A stretch of 38,473 nucleotides of DNA, taken from assembly GCA_900316395.1 (NCBI GenBank), contig ONCT01000014.1:1-38473 (forward strand). Direction: 5' to 3'. Below are positions 27,373-36,601 of the stretch, piece by piece. A program made the translations under genes and the position numbers. The DNA is from an uncultured Lachnospiraceae bacterium (GTDB lineage Bacteria; Bacillota; Clostridia; Lachnospirales; Lachnospiraceae). The notes under the pieces were generated by a model. The model was not told the DNA's origin. It made no database searches and saw only the letters and a program-made list of their open reading frames with translations. The first letter of the stretch is position 1. The number at the start of each line of letters is the position of its first letter.

Positions 27373-27877
27373 TTGTTTTCTCCTCAGGTAACCATCTACA
27401 CGAGCTTGCTGCTTCACATTTATAACAATCCCTGGATAACTGGTCTGCTATACGAAGAAGATTAGCCCATGTTTCATTAACATTTTCCTCAACTGTATTC
27501 TCTCGAATATATGTATATATATCATTTAATGGCATCCTGCCACTATGATTATCAATAGCATAACATATTATATTAGTAGAATCATTATCAAACTCATACT
27601 CCTTAAGAAGTACCCTTGCAAACTCTGATGAACATTTATTATGCATACCATCATAATCATCTGCTCTTCCAATATCATGAAGATATCCCATAATTGCAGA
27701 AAGCTCTTCATAGTTATTCAACTCTCTACTCTTAGATAAAGCAGTAAGTATTCTAACAACCTCCCGGCTATGACTAAGATCGTGCTTACAATAATATCTT
27801 TCAGATTCTATATCATTAATTTTGTTAAGCTTTTCAATATATCTAGAATCACTTAGTATCTTATCAATCATTAGCAT
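27353..27877 (-). CDS. HD-domain phosphohydrolase in the folate operon
   Basis: The 174-residue protein has the HD metal site: His32/His36 (KHDLSHSREV), His67-Asp68 (YLHDIGR) and a later AIDNHSG. HD enzymes remove phosphates from nucleotides. Its place between folC and folP, overlapping both, suggests a folate role. The pathway needs an enzyme to dephosphorylate dihydroneopterin triphosphate, a step often missing in annotation (inference only). The C-terminal Cys-rich end (CYKCEAASSC) could bind metal. It may start at 27877 or 27871. Confidence 0.85.
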   Translation of the reverse strand: MLMIDKILSDSRYIEKLNKINDIESERYYCKHDLSHSREVVRILTALSKSRELNNYEELSAIMGYLHDIGRADDYDGMHNKCSSEFARVLLKEYEFDNDSTNIICYAIDNHSGRMPLNDIYTYIRENTVEENVNETWANLLRIADQLSRDCYKCEAASSCRWLPEEKTIEAWKC

Positions 27878-29141
27878 TTACCATTTTTTTGAAAGATGCC
27901 TTAATGTCTCTAAGATAAGACAATGAGCCTAAGGCAATTATTATGTCATTGTTATAATCTAAGGCTTTCATGGCTGCATCATCAAAATCTTCAGCAATTG
28001 TAACCTCAATATCGTATAAAAAACAATCGTTAGCGAGTAAACTAGCAGACATGGCTCTTGGATTATCAGGAGTAACTGTTACAACAGCATTTCCAAGGGG
28101 AAGCAATGTCTGAAGAATCTTAGATACTTCCTTATCCTTCAGTACTCCCATTATAAATGTGATACTCTTATCGCTAAAGTGATTGTCAATAGTCTCCTTT
28201 ATTCGAAGTGCCGCAGGCTTATTATGACATCCGTCAATGAAGATTAGAGGTTCACTACTAACCTTCTCCATCCTTCCAGGAAGATATGCGTAAGACACTC
28301 CCTTTGATGCTTTATCAACATCAATATTAACACCCTGATATCTTAGAATATGGAGTGTCTCTAGCGCAAGAGTTGTATTATCATATTGAAAATCACCGAA
28401 GAAAGGCACCTTAACATTCTTGAACTCTCGACATGTCACAGTATTACGATTCATAATATACTTAACATGATGATAGTCAACGAATTCGAACTTTGCGCCA
28501 ATCTCTTTGACATATTCCATTAAAGCATTATTAGCTTCATCCTCCTGCTTAATTGATATACCGTAACAATTCTTCTTAAGAATTCCGGCTTTCTGGGTGG
28601 CAATTTCACCAATAGAATCGCCAAGTATACCTACATGATCCATTCCTATGGATGTAATTACAGAACATAAGACTTCATCAAACACATTTGTAGCATCTAA
28701 TAAGCCTCCCATTCCTGCTTCAACAATTGCAAAGTCGACATGATTAGATTCGAAGAATAATAATGCAATGGCAACCTGAACCTCAAACAGTGTAGGCAAT
28801 TCATCCTCAAACATATCCTTCGTTACATCAATAATATTAGACACGAAACCTAAGTATTCAATTTCATCTAACTCTTCTCCATTTATTGAATACATCTCGA
28901 ATTCACTGAACACACATGGAGATGAGAATTTGCCAACTTTATAGCCACATTCCATTAGGGCAAATTGCAACATAGCACAAACGGAGCCTTTTCCGTTTGT
29001 GCCTGCAACATGAATTACTTTTATTCTCTTCTCAGGGTTGCCTAGCCTGTTAAGAAGAGTCTTCACTCTGTCTAAACCAGGCTTAGTTCCTAACGCACTA
29101 ATTTTCTGAATAAATGCATCAGCCGTAGCTTTATCTATCAT
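27864..29141 (-). CDS. folC: Folylpolyglutamate synthase / dihydrofolate synthase
   Basis: The 425-residue Mur-ligase-type enzyme has the P-loop VAGTNGKGS (45-53), the string GKFSSPCVFSEFEMYSINGE, VEAGMGGLLDATN and ITSIGMDHVGILGDSIGEIA. It adds glutamate to dihydropteroate or folates. The start codon overlaps the stop of the topoisomerase gene in ATGA, so translation is coupled. Confidence 0.95.
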   Translation of the reverse strand: MIDKATADAFIQKISALGTKPGLDRVKTLLNRLGNPEKRIKVIHVAGTNGKGSVCAMLQFALMECGYKVGKFSSPCVFSEFEMYSINGEELDEIEYLGFVSNIIDVTKDMFEDELPTLFEVQVAIALLFFESNHVDFAIVEAGMGGLLDATNVFDEVLCSVITSIGMDHVGILGDSIGEIATQKAGILKKNCYGISIKQEDEANNALMEYVKEIGAKFEFVDYHHVKYIMNRNTVTCREFKNVKVPFFGDFQYDNTTLALETLHILRYQGVNIDVDKASKGVSYAYLPGRMEKVSSEPLIFIDGCHNKPAALRIKETIDNHFSDKSITFIMGVLKDKEVSKILQTLLPLGNAVVTVTPDNPRAMSASLLANDCFLYDIEVTIAEDFDDAAMKALDYNNDIIIALGSLSYLRDIKASFKKMVNAND

Positions 29142-31375
29142 TTCTTAACACCCTTTGTATCTCTGTTACCTATGTGTAATCTGTTAAGAGAGATTTTCTT
29201 GCCCTTAACAGTTACCGTCTTGTTTCTGCCTTCAGTAATATAATGAATCTTAACAAGTTCATCATCCTTAGTAAGCTTAATTCCTCTAACGCCAATGGCC
29301 CCCTTCTTCTTCTCAGGAATACTAAGAGCTTCTATTCTAAGGAAATAATTGTTCTTAGACTGCATTACAATTGTATCGCCTTCATCAACAACATATACAC
29401 ACAATAGTTCATCGTCATCCCCTAGCTTTGTGGCAGCAGTTGTTCTTTTTTGTACATCGAATTCATCACCCTCAACAACCTTAACCATACCATGCTTTGT
29501 ACCAAATACAAGCTTCTTATCCTTAAGGTTATCTAATGCTTCTACAAGCAGGAAATTCTCCTTGGAAATGTCGAATTTACTTACGTTATCAATTGGAACG
29601 CCCTTATCTCTGAACTTGCCAAATGGAAGGTCTAACACCTTAATAAGATGCAAGTTACCCTCATTTGTAAATATTCCAAGCTTAGACAGATTCGTTGTAA
29701 ATATAATCTGTTTACTTTCCTTATCTGCCGCTTCCTTATTACGCTCATAAGTAGCAACATCAATAGTCCTTGCATATCCAAATTTATCAAGTAATATTAC
29801 AACATCAATTTCTTCAATAGGCTTTTCTTCATATACTACTTCTGCAAGATTATCAATGACAGTCTTTCTCTCTGTAGCAAATTCCTTCTTAATGGCCTTC
29901 AAGTCCTTGATAATTGTCTTAGCCATTACAGATTTCTTCTCAAGAATTTCACTATAAGCCTGAATATTCTTCATTGTATTCTCGTAATCAGCCATTAAAG
30001 CCTGAATTTCCAAACCAACGAGCTTAGATAATCTCATGTCGAGAATTGCCTGTGCCTGTCTTTCTGTAAATTTCAACTTAGAAGCATCCTTCTTAGAGGC
30101 ATCAGTCTTGAACTTAATACCCTTCGTCTCTCCTGTAACAAGACAGTTCTTAGCATCCTTAACAGACTTACTTCCACGAAGAATCTCAATAATTAAGTCA
30201 ATTACATCACATGCCTTAATAAGACCTTCCTGAATCTCCTTCTTATCTCTTTCCTTCTGAAGAAGTGTAGTATATTTTCTTGTACAAAGCTCATATTGAA
30301 AATCAACATTATGTCTGATTATTGGGACAATACCCATAGTCTCAGGTCTGCCATTAGCAACAGCTAACATATTGACACCGAATGTATCTTCTAGTTTTGT
30401 CTTCTTGTATAGAAGGTTACATACATTTTCTGCATCAGCACCCTTCTTAAGCTCTATTACAATTCTTATTCCTTCTTTAGATGATTGATTGGAAATATCA
30501 GTTATATCCGTAGTCTGTTTCTTCTCAACTAGACTATATACATCATTAAGGAATTTACCAATATTAGCACCAAGCATTGTATAAGGAATCTCCTTAATCA
30601 CAATTGCCTGCTTGCCGCCTTTTAGCTTCTCAATCTCTACCTTGCCTCTAATCTTAATCTTACCTGTACCAGTAGAATAGATTTCAAGAAGGTCATCCTT
30701 GTTTGTAACAATTCCACCAGTAGGAAAATCAGGACCCTGAATAATCTCAAGCATTTGTGCTGTATTGATGTCAGGATTCTTCATATAAGCAATTACACCA
30801 TCAATCACCTCTGACAAATTATGTGTAGGGATTGAAGTAGCCATACCAACTGCAATTCCTTCTGCACCATTTATTAATATATTTGGAATTCGTACTGGCA
30901 GAACTTCAGGTTCTTTTTCTGTCTCATCAAAATTAGGAACAAAGTCTACTACATCCTTATCAAGATCAGCTAAATATGCGTCTTCTGTGACCTTACGAAG
31001 TCTTGCTTCAGTATAACGCATAGCTGCAGGATTATCTCCCTCTTTAGAGCCGAAATTACCATGGCCATCAATAAGTGGCAATCCCATCTTGAAATCCTGA
31101 GCAAGTACAACTAATGCACCATATATAGAAGAGTCACCATGTGGGTGATACTTACCCATTGTATCTCCAACGATACGGGCACATTTTCTATGTTGCTTAT
31201 CATGTCTTATACCAAGTTCATGCATATCATATAATGTACGTCTCTGAACAGGCTTCAACCCATCCCTTACATCAGGAAGAGCTCGAGACACAATAACAGA
31301 CATAGCATAATCTATATATGATTTTTGCATTATTTCAGAATACTCCATATGGAGTAATTGTTCTGGCTTAGCCAT
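29138..31375 (-). CDS. parC: Type IIA topoisomerase subunit A (ParC-like second paralogue)
   Basis: The 745-residue protein carries the catalytic Tyr121 (AAMRYTEAR), the DNA-gate motif GKYHPHGDSSIYG and a C-terminal beta-pinwheel. The GyrA-box (usually QRRGGKG) is replaced by a degenerate YERNKEAADKES, which speaks for a topoisomerase IV-type decatenase rather than gyrase. At the quinolone site, Ser82 aligns with GyrA Ser83, but the acidic residue expected at GyrA Asp87 is Gly86. AGGAGA precedes the ATG. It pairs with the B subunit upstream. Gene names vary in this family, so parC is my best reading. Confidence 0.85.
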   Translation of the reverse strand: MAKPEQLLHMEYSEIMQKSYIDYAMSVIVSRALPDVRDGLKPVQRRTLYDMHELGIRHDKQHRKCARIVGDTMGKYHPHGDSSIYGALVVLAQDFKMGLPLIDGHGNFGSKEGDNPAAMRYTEARLRKVTEDAYLADLDKDVVDFVPNFDETEKEPEVLPVRIPNILINGAEGIAVGMATSIPTHNLSEVIDGVIAYMKNPDINTAQMLEIIQGPDFPTGGIVTNKDDLLEIYSTGTGKIKIRGKVEIEKLKGGKQAIVIKEIPYTMLGANIGKFLNDVYSLVEKKQTTDITDISNQSSKEGIRIVIELKKGADAENVCNLLYKKTKLEDTFGVNMLAVANGRPETMGIVPIIRHNVDFQYELCTRKYTTLLQKERDKKEIQEGLIKACDVIDLIIEILRGSKSVKDAKNCLVTGETKGIKFKTDASKKDASKLKFTERQAQAILDMRLSKLVGLEIQALMADYENTMKNIQAYSEILEKKSVMAKTIIKDLKAIKKEFATERKTVIDNLAEVVYEEKPIEEIDVVILLDKFGYARTIDVATYERNKEAADKESKQIIFTTNLSKLGIFTNEGNLHLIKVLDLPFGKFRDKGVPIDNVSKFDISKENFLLVEALDNLKDKKLVFGTKHGMVKVVEGDEFDVQKRTTAATKLGDDDELLCVYVVDEGDTIVMQSKNNYFLRIEALSIPEKKKGAIGVRGIKLTKDDELVKIHYITEGRNKTVTVKGKKISLNRLHIGNRDTKGVKK

Positions 31376-31401
31376 TATTCTTATCTCCTTTTCTAAGCGG
31401 T

Positions 31402-31480
31402 GGCTCGCACATTATATTCGACTTACGTCGAGGTGCTCGCCGTGTAATAAGGAATCCGTCACTTCGTGACACCTTATTAC
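31402..31480 (-). other. Candidate structured RNA between the topoisomerase genes
   Basis: In the transcribed direction, hairpin 1 pairs 31472-31480 with 31444-31452 (9 bp) and has an inner GTCAC/GTGAC stem with a 3-base loop. Next, GGCGAGCAC (31441-31433) can pair with GTGCGAGCC (31410-31402), with two adjacent G-A mismatches in the middle, as in tandem sheared pairs. Inside it TCGAC/GTCGA (31431-31427 with 31422-31418) is capped by GTAA, a GNRA tetraloop. No T-run follows, so it is not a standard terminator. It lies 12 bases or more before the parC ribosome binding site. Confidence 0.5.
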
Positions 31481-33396
31481 AAATCTAATTCTGCTTCTCT
31501 AGCGTGTTCATATATGAAGGCACGTCTAGGTGGCACTTCATTGCCCATAAGCATTTCTGTAACATCACTTGCCATTCTACCGTCTTCAATCTCAACCTTC
31601 TTTAGAATTCTTCTTTCAGGGTCAAGTGTTGTCTCCCATAATTGTTCAGCGTCCATTTCACCAAGACCTTTGTATCGTTGCAATGTAAATGGACCCTTAT
31701 GTCTCTTACGATATTTCTCTAATGCCGCATCATCATATAGGTATTCTTCTTCTCCCTTGCTAGGAATTGCCTTATATAATGGTGGCATGGCAATATATAC
31801 ATGTCCTTCGTATATAAGCTCTGGCATAAATCTATAGAACAATGTCAGAAGCAAAGTAGATATGTGAGCTCCATCAACATCGGCATCGGCCATAATTATA
31901 ATCTTGTCATAACGAAGCTTAGATATATCGAAATCATTACCATAGCCCTCTGAAAAACCACATTCAAAAGCACTAATCATGGTCTTAATTTCAGCATTTG
32001 CAAGAACCTTGTCAATGCTTGCCTTCTCTACATTAAGAATCTTACCTCTAATAGGTAAGATTGCTTGATACTTTCTATTTCTTGCTTCTTTTGCAGAGCC
32101 TCCCGCTGAATCTCCCTCCACTATGAAGATTTCACATTTTGAAGCATCTCTACTCTCGCAGTTAGATAGCTTACCATTCTGGTCAAACGAGAATTTCTTC
32201 TTAGTCAAAAGATTCGTCTTAGCTTTCTCTTCTGACTTTCTAATCTTTCTTGACTTCTCAGCACAAGAAATAACAGACTTAAGAGTCTCAAGATTCCTGT
32301 CAAAATAAAGAATTATTTCATCATTTACAATCTTAGATGTAGCCTTAGCCGCATCCTGATTGTCAAGCTTCGTCTTAGTCTGTCCTTCGAATCTAGGATC
32401 CGGGTGCTTAATAGAAATAATGGCAGTCATTCCATTTCTAACATCTGCACCTGTGAAATTATCATCCTTTTCCTTCAATATGCCAAGCTCTCTGGCATAA
32501 TTATTAATCACACTTGTAAATACGCTCTTAAAGCCAGTAATGTGTGTTCCACCTTCTGAATTGTATATATTATTACAAAAACCAAGTATTGTCTCATGGA
32601 ATTCATTAATATATTGAAATGCAACTTCAATTTCAATTCCATCAGTCTTACCTTCAAAATATATAATATCTGTTACAGCCTCATTATTCTTATTAAGCGC
32701 TTTAACAAAGCCTTTGATTCCATCTGGTTCATGGAACACTACATGCTCTACTTCTTCCCCTCTTCTGTCCTCATAGATAATTGTAAGCTCTGGGTTAAGG
32801 TATGCAGTTTCATGCATTCTCGACTTAACATCGTCACCCTTAAAATTAGTCTTCTCAAATATCTCTGGGTCAGGTAGGAAATTAATCTTAGTTCCAGTCT
32901 TCTTAGTCTTACCAATTGTTGGAAGAAGACCTTTAACTAGTTTCTCTGTTGGATTACCTCTCTCGAATCTGTCGTGGTGAATATATCCATCTCTTGATAT
33001 CTCCACATCCATATAAGTTGATAACGCATTTACTACTGAGGAACCAACTCCATGAAGACCACCAGAGGTCTTATATGCTCCATCATCGAATTTACCACCT
33101 GCATGAAGTGTAGTAAATACAAGACGAGATGCTGGTACTCCCTTCTCATGCATACCAACAGGGATACCTCTACCATTATCAATAACAGTACATGAACCAT
33201 CCTTTTCTAGTATTACAGTAATCTCATCACATTCACCCTGCAAATGTTCATCAACAGCATTATCAACAATCTCATATATAAGGTGATTAAGGCCTTTTCT
33301 CGTAACTGAACCAATATACATTCCAGGTCGTTTTCTAACAGCCTCTAATCCCTCTAATACTGCTATGCTGTTTTCATTATAAGCTTGCTTTGCCAT
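31477..33396 (-). CDS. parE: Type IIA topoisomerase subunit B (ParE-like second paralogue)
   Basis: The 639-residue ATPase subunit has the GHKL motifs (EIVDNAVDEHL, DNGRGIPVGMHEK, SGGLHGVGSSVVNALS), the transducer segment and the Toprim domain (EGDSAGGSAKEARNRKYQAI, MADADVDGAHI). AGGAGA is six bases before the ATG. Together with the A subunit it should separate linked chromosomes or relax DNA. A separate gyrase pair is expected elsewhere in the genome. Confidence 0.88.
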   Translation of the reverse strand: MAKQAYNENSIAVLEGLEAVRKRPGMYIGSVTRKGLNHLIYEIVDNAVDEHLQGECDEITVILEKDGSCTVIDNGRGIPVGMHEKGVPASRLVFTTLHAGGKFDDGAYKTSGGLHGVGSSVVNALSTYMDVEISRDGYIHHDRFERGNPTEKLVKGLLPTIGKTKKTGTKINFLPDPEIFEKTNFKGDDVKSRMHETAYLNPELTIIYEDRRGEEVEHVVFHEPDGIKGFVKALNKNNEAVTDIIYFEGKTDGIEIEVAFQYINEFHETILGFCNNIYNSEGGTHITGFKSVFTSVINNYARELGILKEKDDNFTGADVRNGMTAIISIKHPDPRFEGQTKTKLDNQDAAKATSKIVNDEIILYFDRNLETLKSVISCAEKSRKIRKSEEKAKTNLLTKKKFSFDQNGKLSNCESRDASKCEIFIVEGDSAGGSAKEARNRKYQAILPIRGKILNVEKASIDKVLANAEIKTMISAFECGFSEGYGNDFDISKLRYDKIIIMADADVDGAHISTLLLTLFYRFMPELIYEGHVYIAMPPLYKAIPSKGEEEYLYDDAALEKYRKRHKGPFTLQRYKGLGEMDAEQLWETTLDPERRILKKVEIEDGRMASDVTEMLMGNEVPPRRAFIYEHAREAELDL

Positions 33397-33405
33397 TACT
33401 ATCTC

Positions 33406-34122
33406 CTAACGCAACTTAGAATAGCCATAGCCGTTAACCATGGCTTCAATAGGTATTCCCTTCTTACAGAATGGACAATCTGCTGGTTTATACGATTCAT
33501 AACCAGGCAAATCATCAATTGTAAATATTGGAAATACATCTGTAGAATCTACTACATGTCTTGTAGAGAAGATTGAACTAACGCCAATAACATCTCCACC
33601 ATAATATTCTATACATTCCATACTCTGACGAACTGTCTCACCTGTAGACATAGTAGCCAAAAGTAGGAATATCTTTCTTCCTTGAATTGAAGGCTTAATA
33701 TTCTCTCTAAATAATAATTGGTTAACAGAATTAACCTCAGGACATACAACACGAATTGTCTCGTGATGAGGTGACATACCAATATTAGTCTTCTCAACCT
33801 CTTCAGCAAGATATGCGCCCAACACCTGTGTTCCATCCATACATACAATTGTATCTAACACCTGCACCTTATGACGCATCTTCTCAACAAGGTGTTTTGC
33901 AGCTTCTCTCGCTTCCTTAGTTCTAACCTTCATTGATGTAACATCAACATAATAATTGATGTGGGACTGAATAGTTGCAAAATGTCCCGGAACTGCATTT
34001 AAGACTATTTGCTCATCATCCTGAGCATGAAACTCAATAAAACGTTCATGGATAGCCTTAGGTTTCTTGTTACCTTCTCTCATTACACTGTTGTCTTGAA
34101 TAAAATCTGATAAACCGCTCAT
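33406..34122 (-). CDS. Orotate-phosphoribosyltransferase-like protein
   Basis: The 238-residue protein has the phosphoribosyltransferase fold (CMDGTQVLGAYLAEEVEK near 94) and a PRPP-loop-like string LLLATMSTGETVRQ (153-166). The two acidic residues that normally precede the Thr/Ser-Gly loop are replaced by Ala-Thr. A C-terminal CPFC (216-219) may bind zinc. It starts at ATG 34122, seven bases after GGGGGAG; the longer reading to 34185 would overlap dut and contain that site. It may be a regulatory or divergent salvage protein. It sits between dut and parE. Confidence 0.72.
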   Translation of the reverse strand: MSGLSDFIQDNSVMREGNKKPKAIHERFIEFHAQDDEQIVLNAVPGHFATIQSHINYYVDVTSMKVRTKEAREAAKHLVEKMRHKVQVLDTIVCMDGTQVLGAYLAEEVEKTNIGMSPHHETIRVVCPEVNSVNQLLFRENIKPSIQGRKIFLLLATMSTGETVRQSMECIEYYGGDVIGVSSIFSTRHVVDSTDVFPIFTIDDLPGYESYKPADCPFCKKGIPIEAMVNGYGYSKLR

Positions 34123-34138
34123 AGTAATCTCCCCCTTA

Positions 34139-34573
34139 TTATTTTCCTGTTGAGCCAAATCCTTTGCTGCCTCTTGCAGTATCATCTAAAGAATCAACTT
34201 CTTCAAACTCTACTGACAAAAATGGTTGAATAATCATCTGTGCTATCTTCTGATTAGGTGATATGACACGAATCTCATTACTATCATTATGTACTGGAAC
34301 CTTAATCTCACCTCGATAATCACTATCAATAACACCTGTACAATTAGCAGGACGAAGCCCCTCCTTACTAGACAGTCCGCTTCTTGCATAAATACCCCCG
34401 AAGTAACCATCTGGAATTGCCACGCTTATACCTGTTCCAATTAGCTTCGTCTCATGTGGTGCAATACTAACATCACTATCAATATCCGAAAACAAATCAT
34501 ATCCGGCAGCATATTCGCTACCACGAACAGGCAGAAGTGCCGATTCAGATAACTTCTTAAGTTGAATGTTCAC
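34139..34573 (-). CDS. dut: Deoxyuridine triphosphatase
   Basis: The 144-residue trimeric dUTPase hydrolyses dUTP to dUMP. All five motifs are present: AGYDLFSD, ARSGLSSKEGLRP, NCTGVIDSDYRGEI, KIAQMIIQP and GSKGFGSTGK. The start is a GTG (34573) with AGGAGG six bases upstream; no ATG fits. Confidence 0.95.
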   Translation of the reverse strand: MNIQLKKLSESALLPVRGSEYAAGYDLFSDIDSDVSIAPHETKLIGTGISVAIPDGYFGGIYARSGLSSKEGLRPANCTGVIDSDYRGEIKVPVHNDSNEIRVISPNQKIAQMIIQPFLSVEFEEVDSLDDTARGSKGFGSTGK

Positions 34574-34587
34574 TCACAACCTCCTTA

Positions 34588-35277
34588 TTATTTTTTATCC
34601 TTGTCTTTTTTACCAAATGATATTTTGTTCTCATTATGATTAATCAGTCTTACAATATTACTTCTATGCTGGAATATTGCAAGGGCAGTTGCAAATAACA
34701 TAACAATATATACTTCTATAAGATACTCACTTGGATAAGTAAGCCATGGGAATGTAGGCATACTCAGCCATCCTAGCTGTCCAAATACAACCACACATAC
34801 ACCATATGTTATAGAGCCAAGTATTGAGCCTAATGAAACATACTTGGATATTAATGTTACAGTAAGAAATACTGCCAAAGAGATGGCAAAAATCTTAGGA
34901 AACATAATTGACACTAATCCTGCAGAGCATGCTATTCCCTTTCCTCCCTTGAATTTCAAAAATGCAGGGAAGTTATGTCCAAGTATTGTACCAATACCTG
35001 CGTAAATCATTATCATTCCAATATAATCAGCACTATTTCTGAATAGAAAATAGACAATGAACATTGCGAGTACACATTTTAGATAATCAACAATAAAGGT
35101 AATTGCTCCAGCTTTCCAGCCAAGTGTACGCATTGTATTAGTCATTCCAACTCCGCCACTACCTTCTTTTTGTATGTCTACATTAACTGATTTACCTAAG
35201 AAATATCCTGTTGTAAAATTACCCAGCAAGTAACCAATAACAACAGCTACTACTCTATATAATATCTCACTTGTCAT
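34588..35277 (-). CDS. plsY: Glycerol-3-phosphate acyltransferase PlsY
   Basis: The 229-residue membrane enzyme transfers acyl groups from acyl-phosphate to glycerol-3-phosphate, starting phospholipid synthesis. The three PlsY motifs are seen: GSGGVGMTNTMRTLG (with Gly where Asn is common), GHNFPAFLKFKGGKG, and SITYGVCVVVFG in the third region. There are about six membrane segments. The start overlaps the end of der by 11 bases, and GGGAG within der serves as the ribosome binding site. Confidence 0.94.
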   Translation of the reverse strand: MTSEILYRVVAVVIGYLLGNFTTGYFLGKSVNVDIQKEGSGGVGMTNTMRTLGWKAGAITFIVDYLKCVLAMFIVYFLFRNSADYIGMIMIYAGIGTILGHNFPAFLKFKGGKGIACSAGLVSIMFPKIFAISLAVFLTVTLISKYVSLGSILGSITYGVCVVVFGQLGWLSMPTFPWLTYPSEYLIEVYIVMLFATALAIFQHRSNIVRLINHNENKISFGKKDKDKK

Positions 35278-36592
35278 CTTTTCGCTCCCTGATTATAAAT
35301 TTTAGAGATGTACCTTCAAAACCAAAGGCATCTCTTATTCTATTCTCAAGATATCTTACATATGAAAAATGCATCAGATTCTTATCATTTACAAAAATTA
35401 CAAATGTTGGCGGCTTAACACTAACCTGTGTCACATAGAATATCTTAAGCCTCTTGCCCTTGTCTGATGGTGGTTGCTGCATGGCCACAGCTTCAATCAC
35501 AATCTCATTAAGGACACCTGTTGCAACTCTCATAGCGTTATTAGCAATAACAACATCTATCATATCATATATCTTAGGAAGTCTCTGCCCTGTAAGAGCA
35601 GAAATGTATATAATTGAAGCGTATGGCATAAAAGATAATACACTTCTTATCTTATTGCTAAACTCATTTACAGTCTTATTATTCTTCTCAATTGCATCCC
35701 ACTTATTAACAGCAATGATTATACCCTTGCCTCTCTCATGGGCAATTCCAGCAATCTTAGCATCCTGTTCTGTAACACCTTCTGTTGCGTCAATCATTAT
35801 AATTACAACGTCAGCTTTTTCAACAGCAGTAACTGCTCTTATAATAGAATAACGCTCTAATTCTTCTTTAATCTTAGATTTTCTTCTGATTCCAGCGGTA
35901 TCAATGAATATGTATTCCTTGCCATCGAATTTCACCTTGGTATCAACAGCATCCCTTGTGGTACCAGCAATATCAGATACAATTACACGGTCCTTGCCGC
36001 ATAGCTTATTTACAAGAGAAGACTTACCAACATTAGGCTTACCAACAATTGCTATCTTAGGAATCTCTTCATCCTCATCGGATTCCTCCTGCTTAGGAAA
36101 ATGTGCAATAACTTCATCAAGCATATCTCCAAGGCCTAATCTTGAAGAAGCTGAAATTGGATGAGGCTCACCTATTCCAAGATTATAAAACTCATATACA
36201 TCAGGCATGAATTTATCGAAGTCATCTACCTTATTAACAACAAGAACGATTGGTTTGTTAGACCTTCTAAGCATGTCACACACCTTAGAATCAGAATCAA
36301 CCAACCCCTGTCGTACATCAGTCATGAACATAATAACATCTGCTGTATCGATTGCTATCTGCGCCTGTTCTCTCATCTGAGAGAGAATGATATCATTAGA
36401 ATCAGGCTCGATTCCTCCAGTGTCTATAAGTGTAAAATCCTTATCAAGCCAGGATATATCAGCATATATTCTATCTCTGGTAACTCCTGGAGTATCTTTA
36501 ACAATAGATATTCTTTCTCCAGCCAGAGAATTAAACAGTGTTGATTTACCAACATTAGGCCGTCCTACTACGGCAACTACAGGTTTACTCAT
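35267..36592 (-). CDS. der: GTPase Der (EngA), ribosome assembly
   Basis: The 441-residue protein has two GTPase domains in tandem: GRPNVGKST (10-18), DTPGVTRDR, DTGG and NKVDD; then GKPNVGKSS, DIAGTTRD, DTAGIRRK and NKWD. A C-terminal KH-like domain follows. It helps assemble the 50S ribosomal subunit. AGGAG stands about seven bases before the ATG. Confidence 0.97.
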   Translation of the reverse strand: MSKPVVAVVGRPNVGKSTLFNSLAGERISIVKDTPGVTRDRIYADISWLDKDFTLIDTGGIEPDSNDIILSQMREQAQIAIDTADVIMFMTDVRQGLVDSDSKVCDMLRRSNKPIVLVVNKVDDFDKFMPDVYEFYNLGIGEPHPISASSRLGLGDMLDEVIAHFPKQEESDEDEEIPKIAIVGKPNVGKSSLVNKLCGKDRVIVSDIAGTTRDAVDTKVKFDGKEYIFIDTAGIRRKSKIKEELERYSIIRAVTAVEKADVVIIMIDATEGVTEQDAKIAGIAHERGKGIIIAVNKWDAIEKNNKTVNEFSNKIRSVLSFMPYASIIYISALTGQRLPKIYDMIDVVIANNAMRVATGVLNEIVIEAVAMQQPPSDKGKRLKIFYVTQVSVKPPTFVIFVNDKNLMHFSYVRYLENRIRDAFGFEGTSLKFIIRERKDDK

Positions 36593-36601
36593 TTTTATCT
36601 C

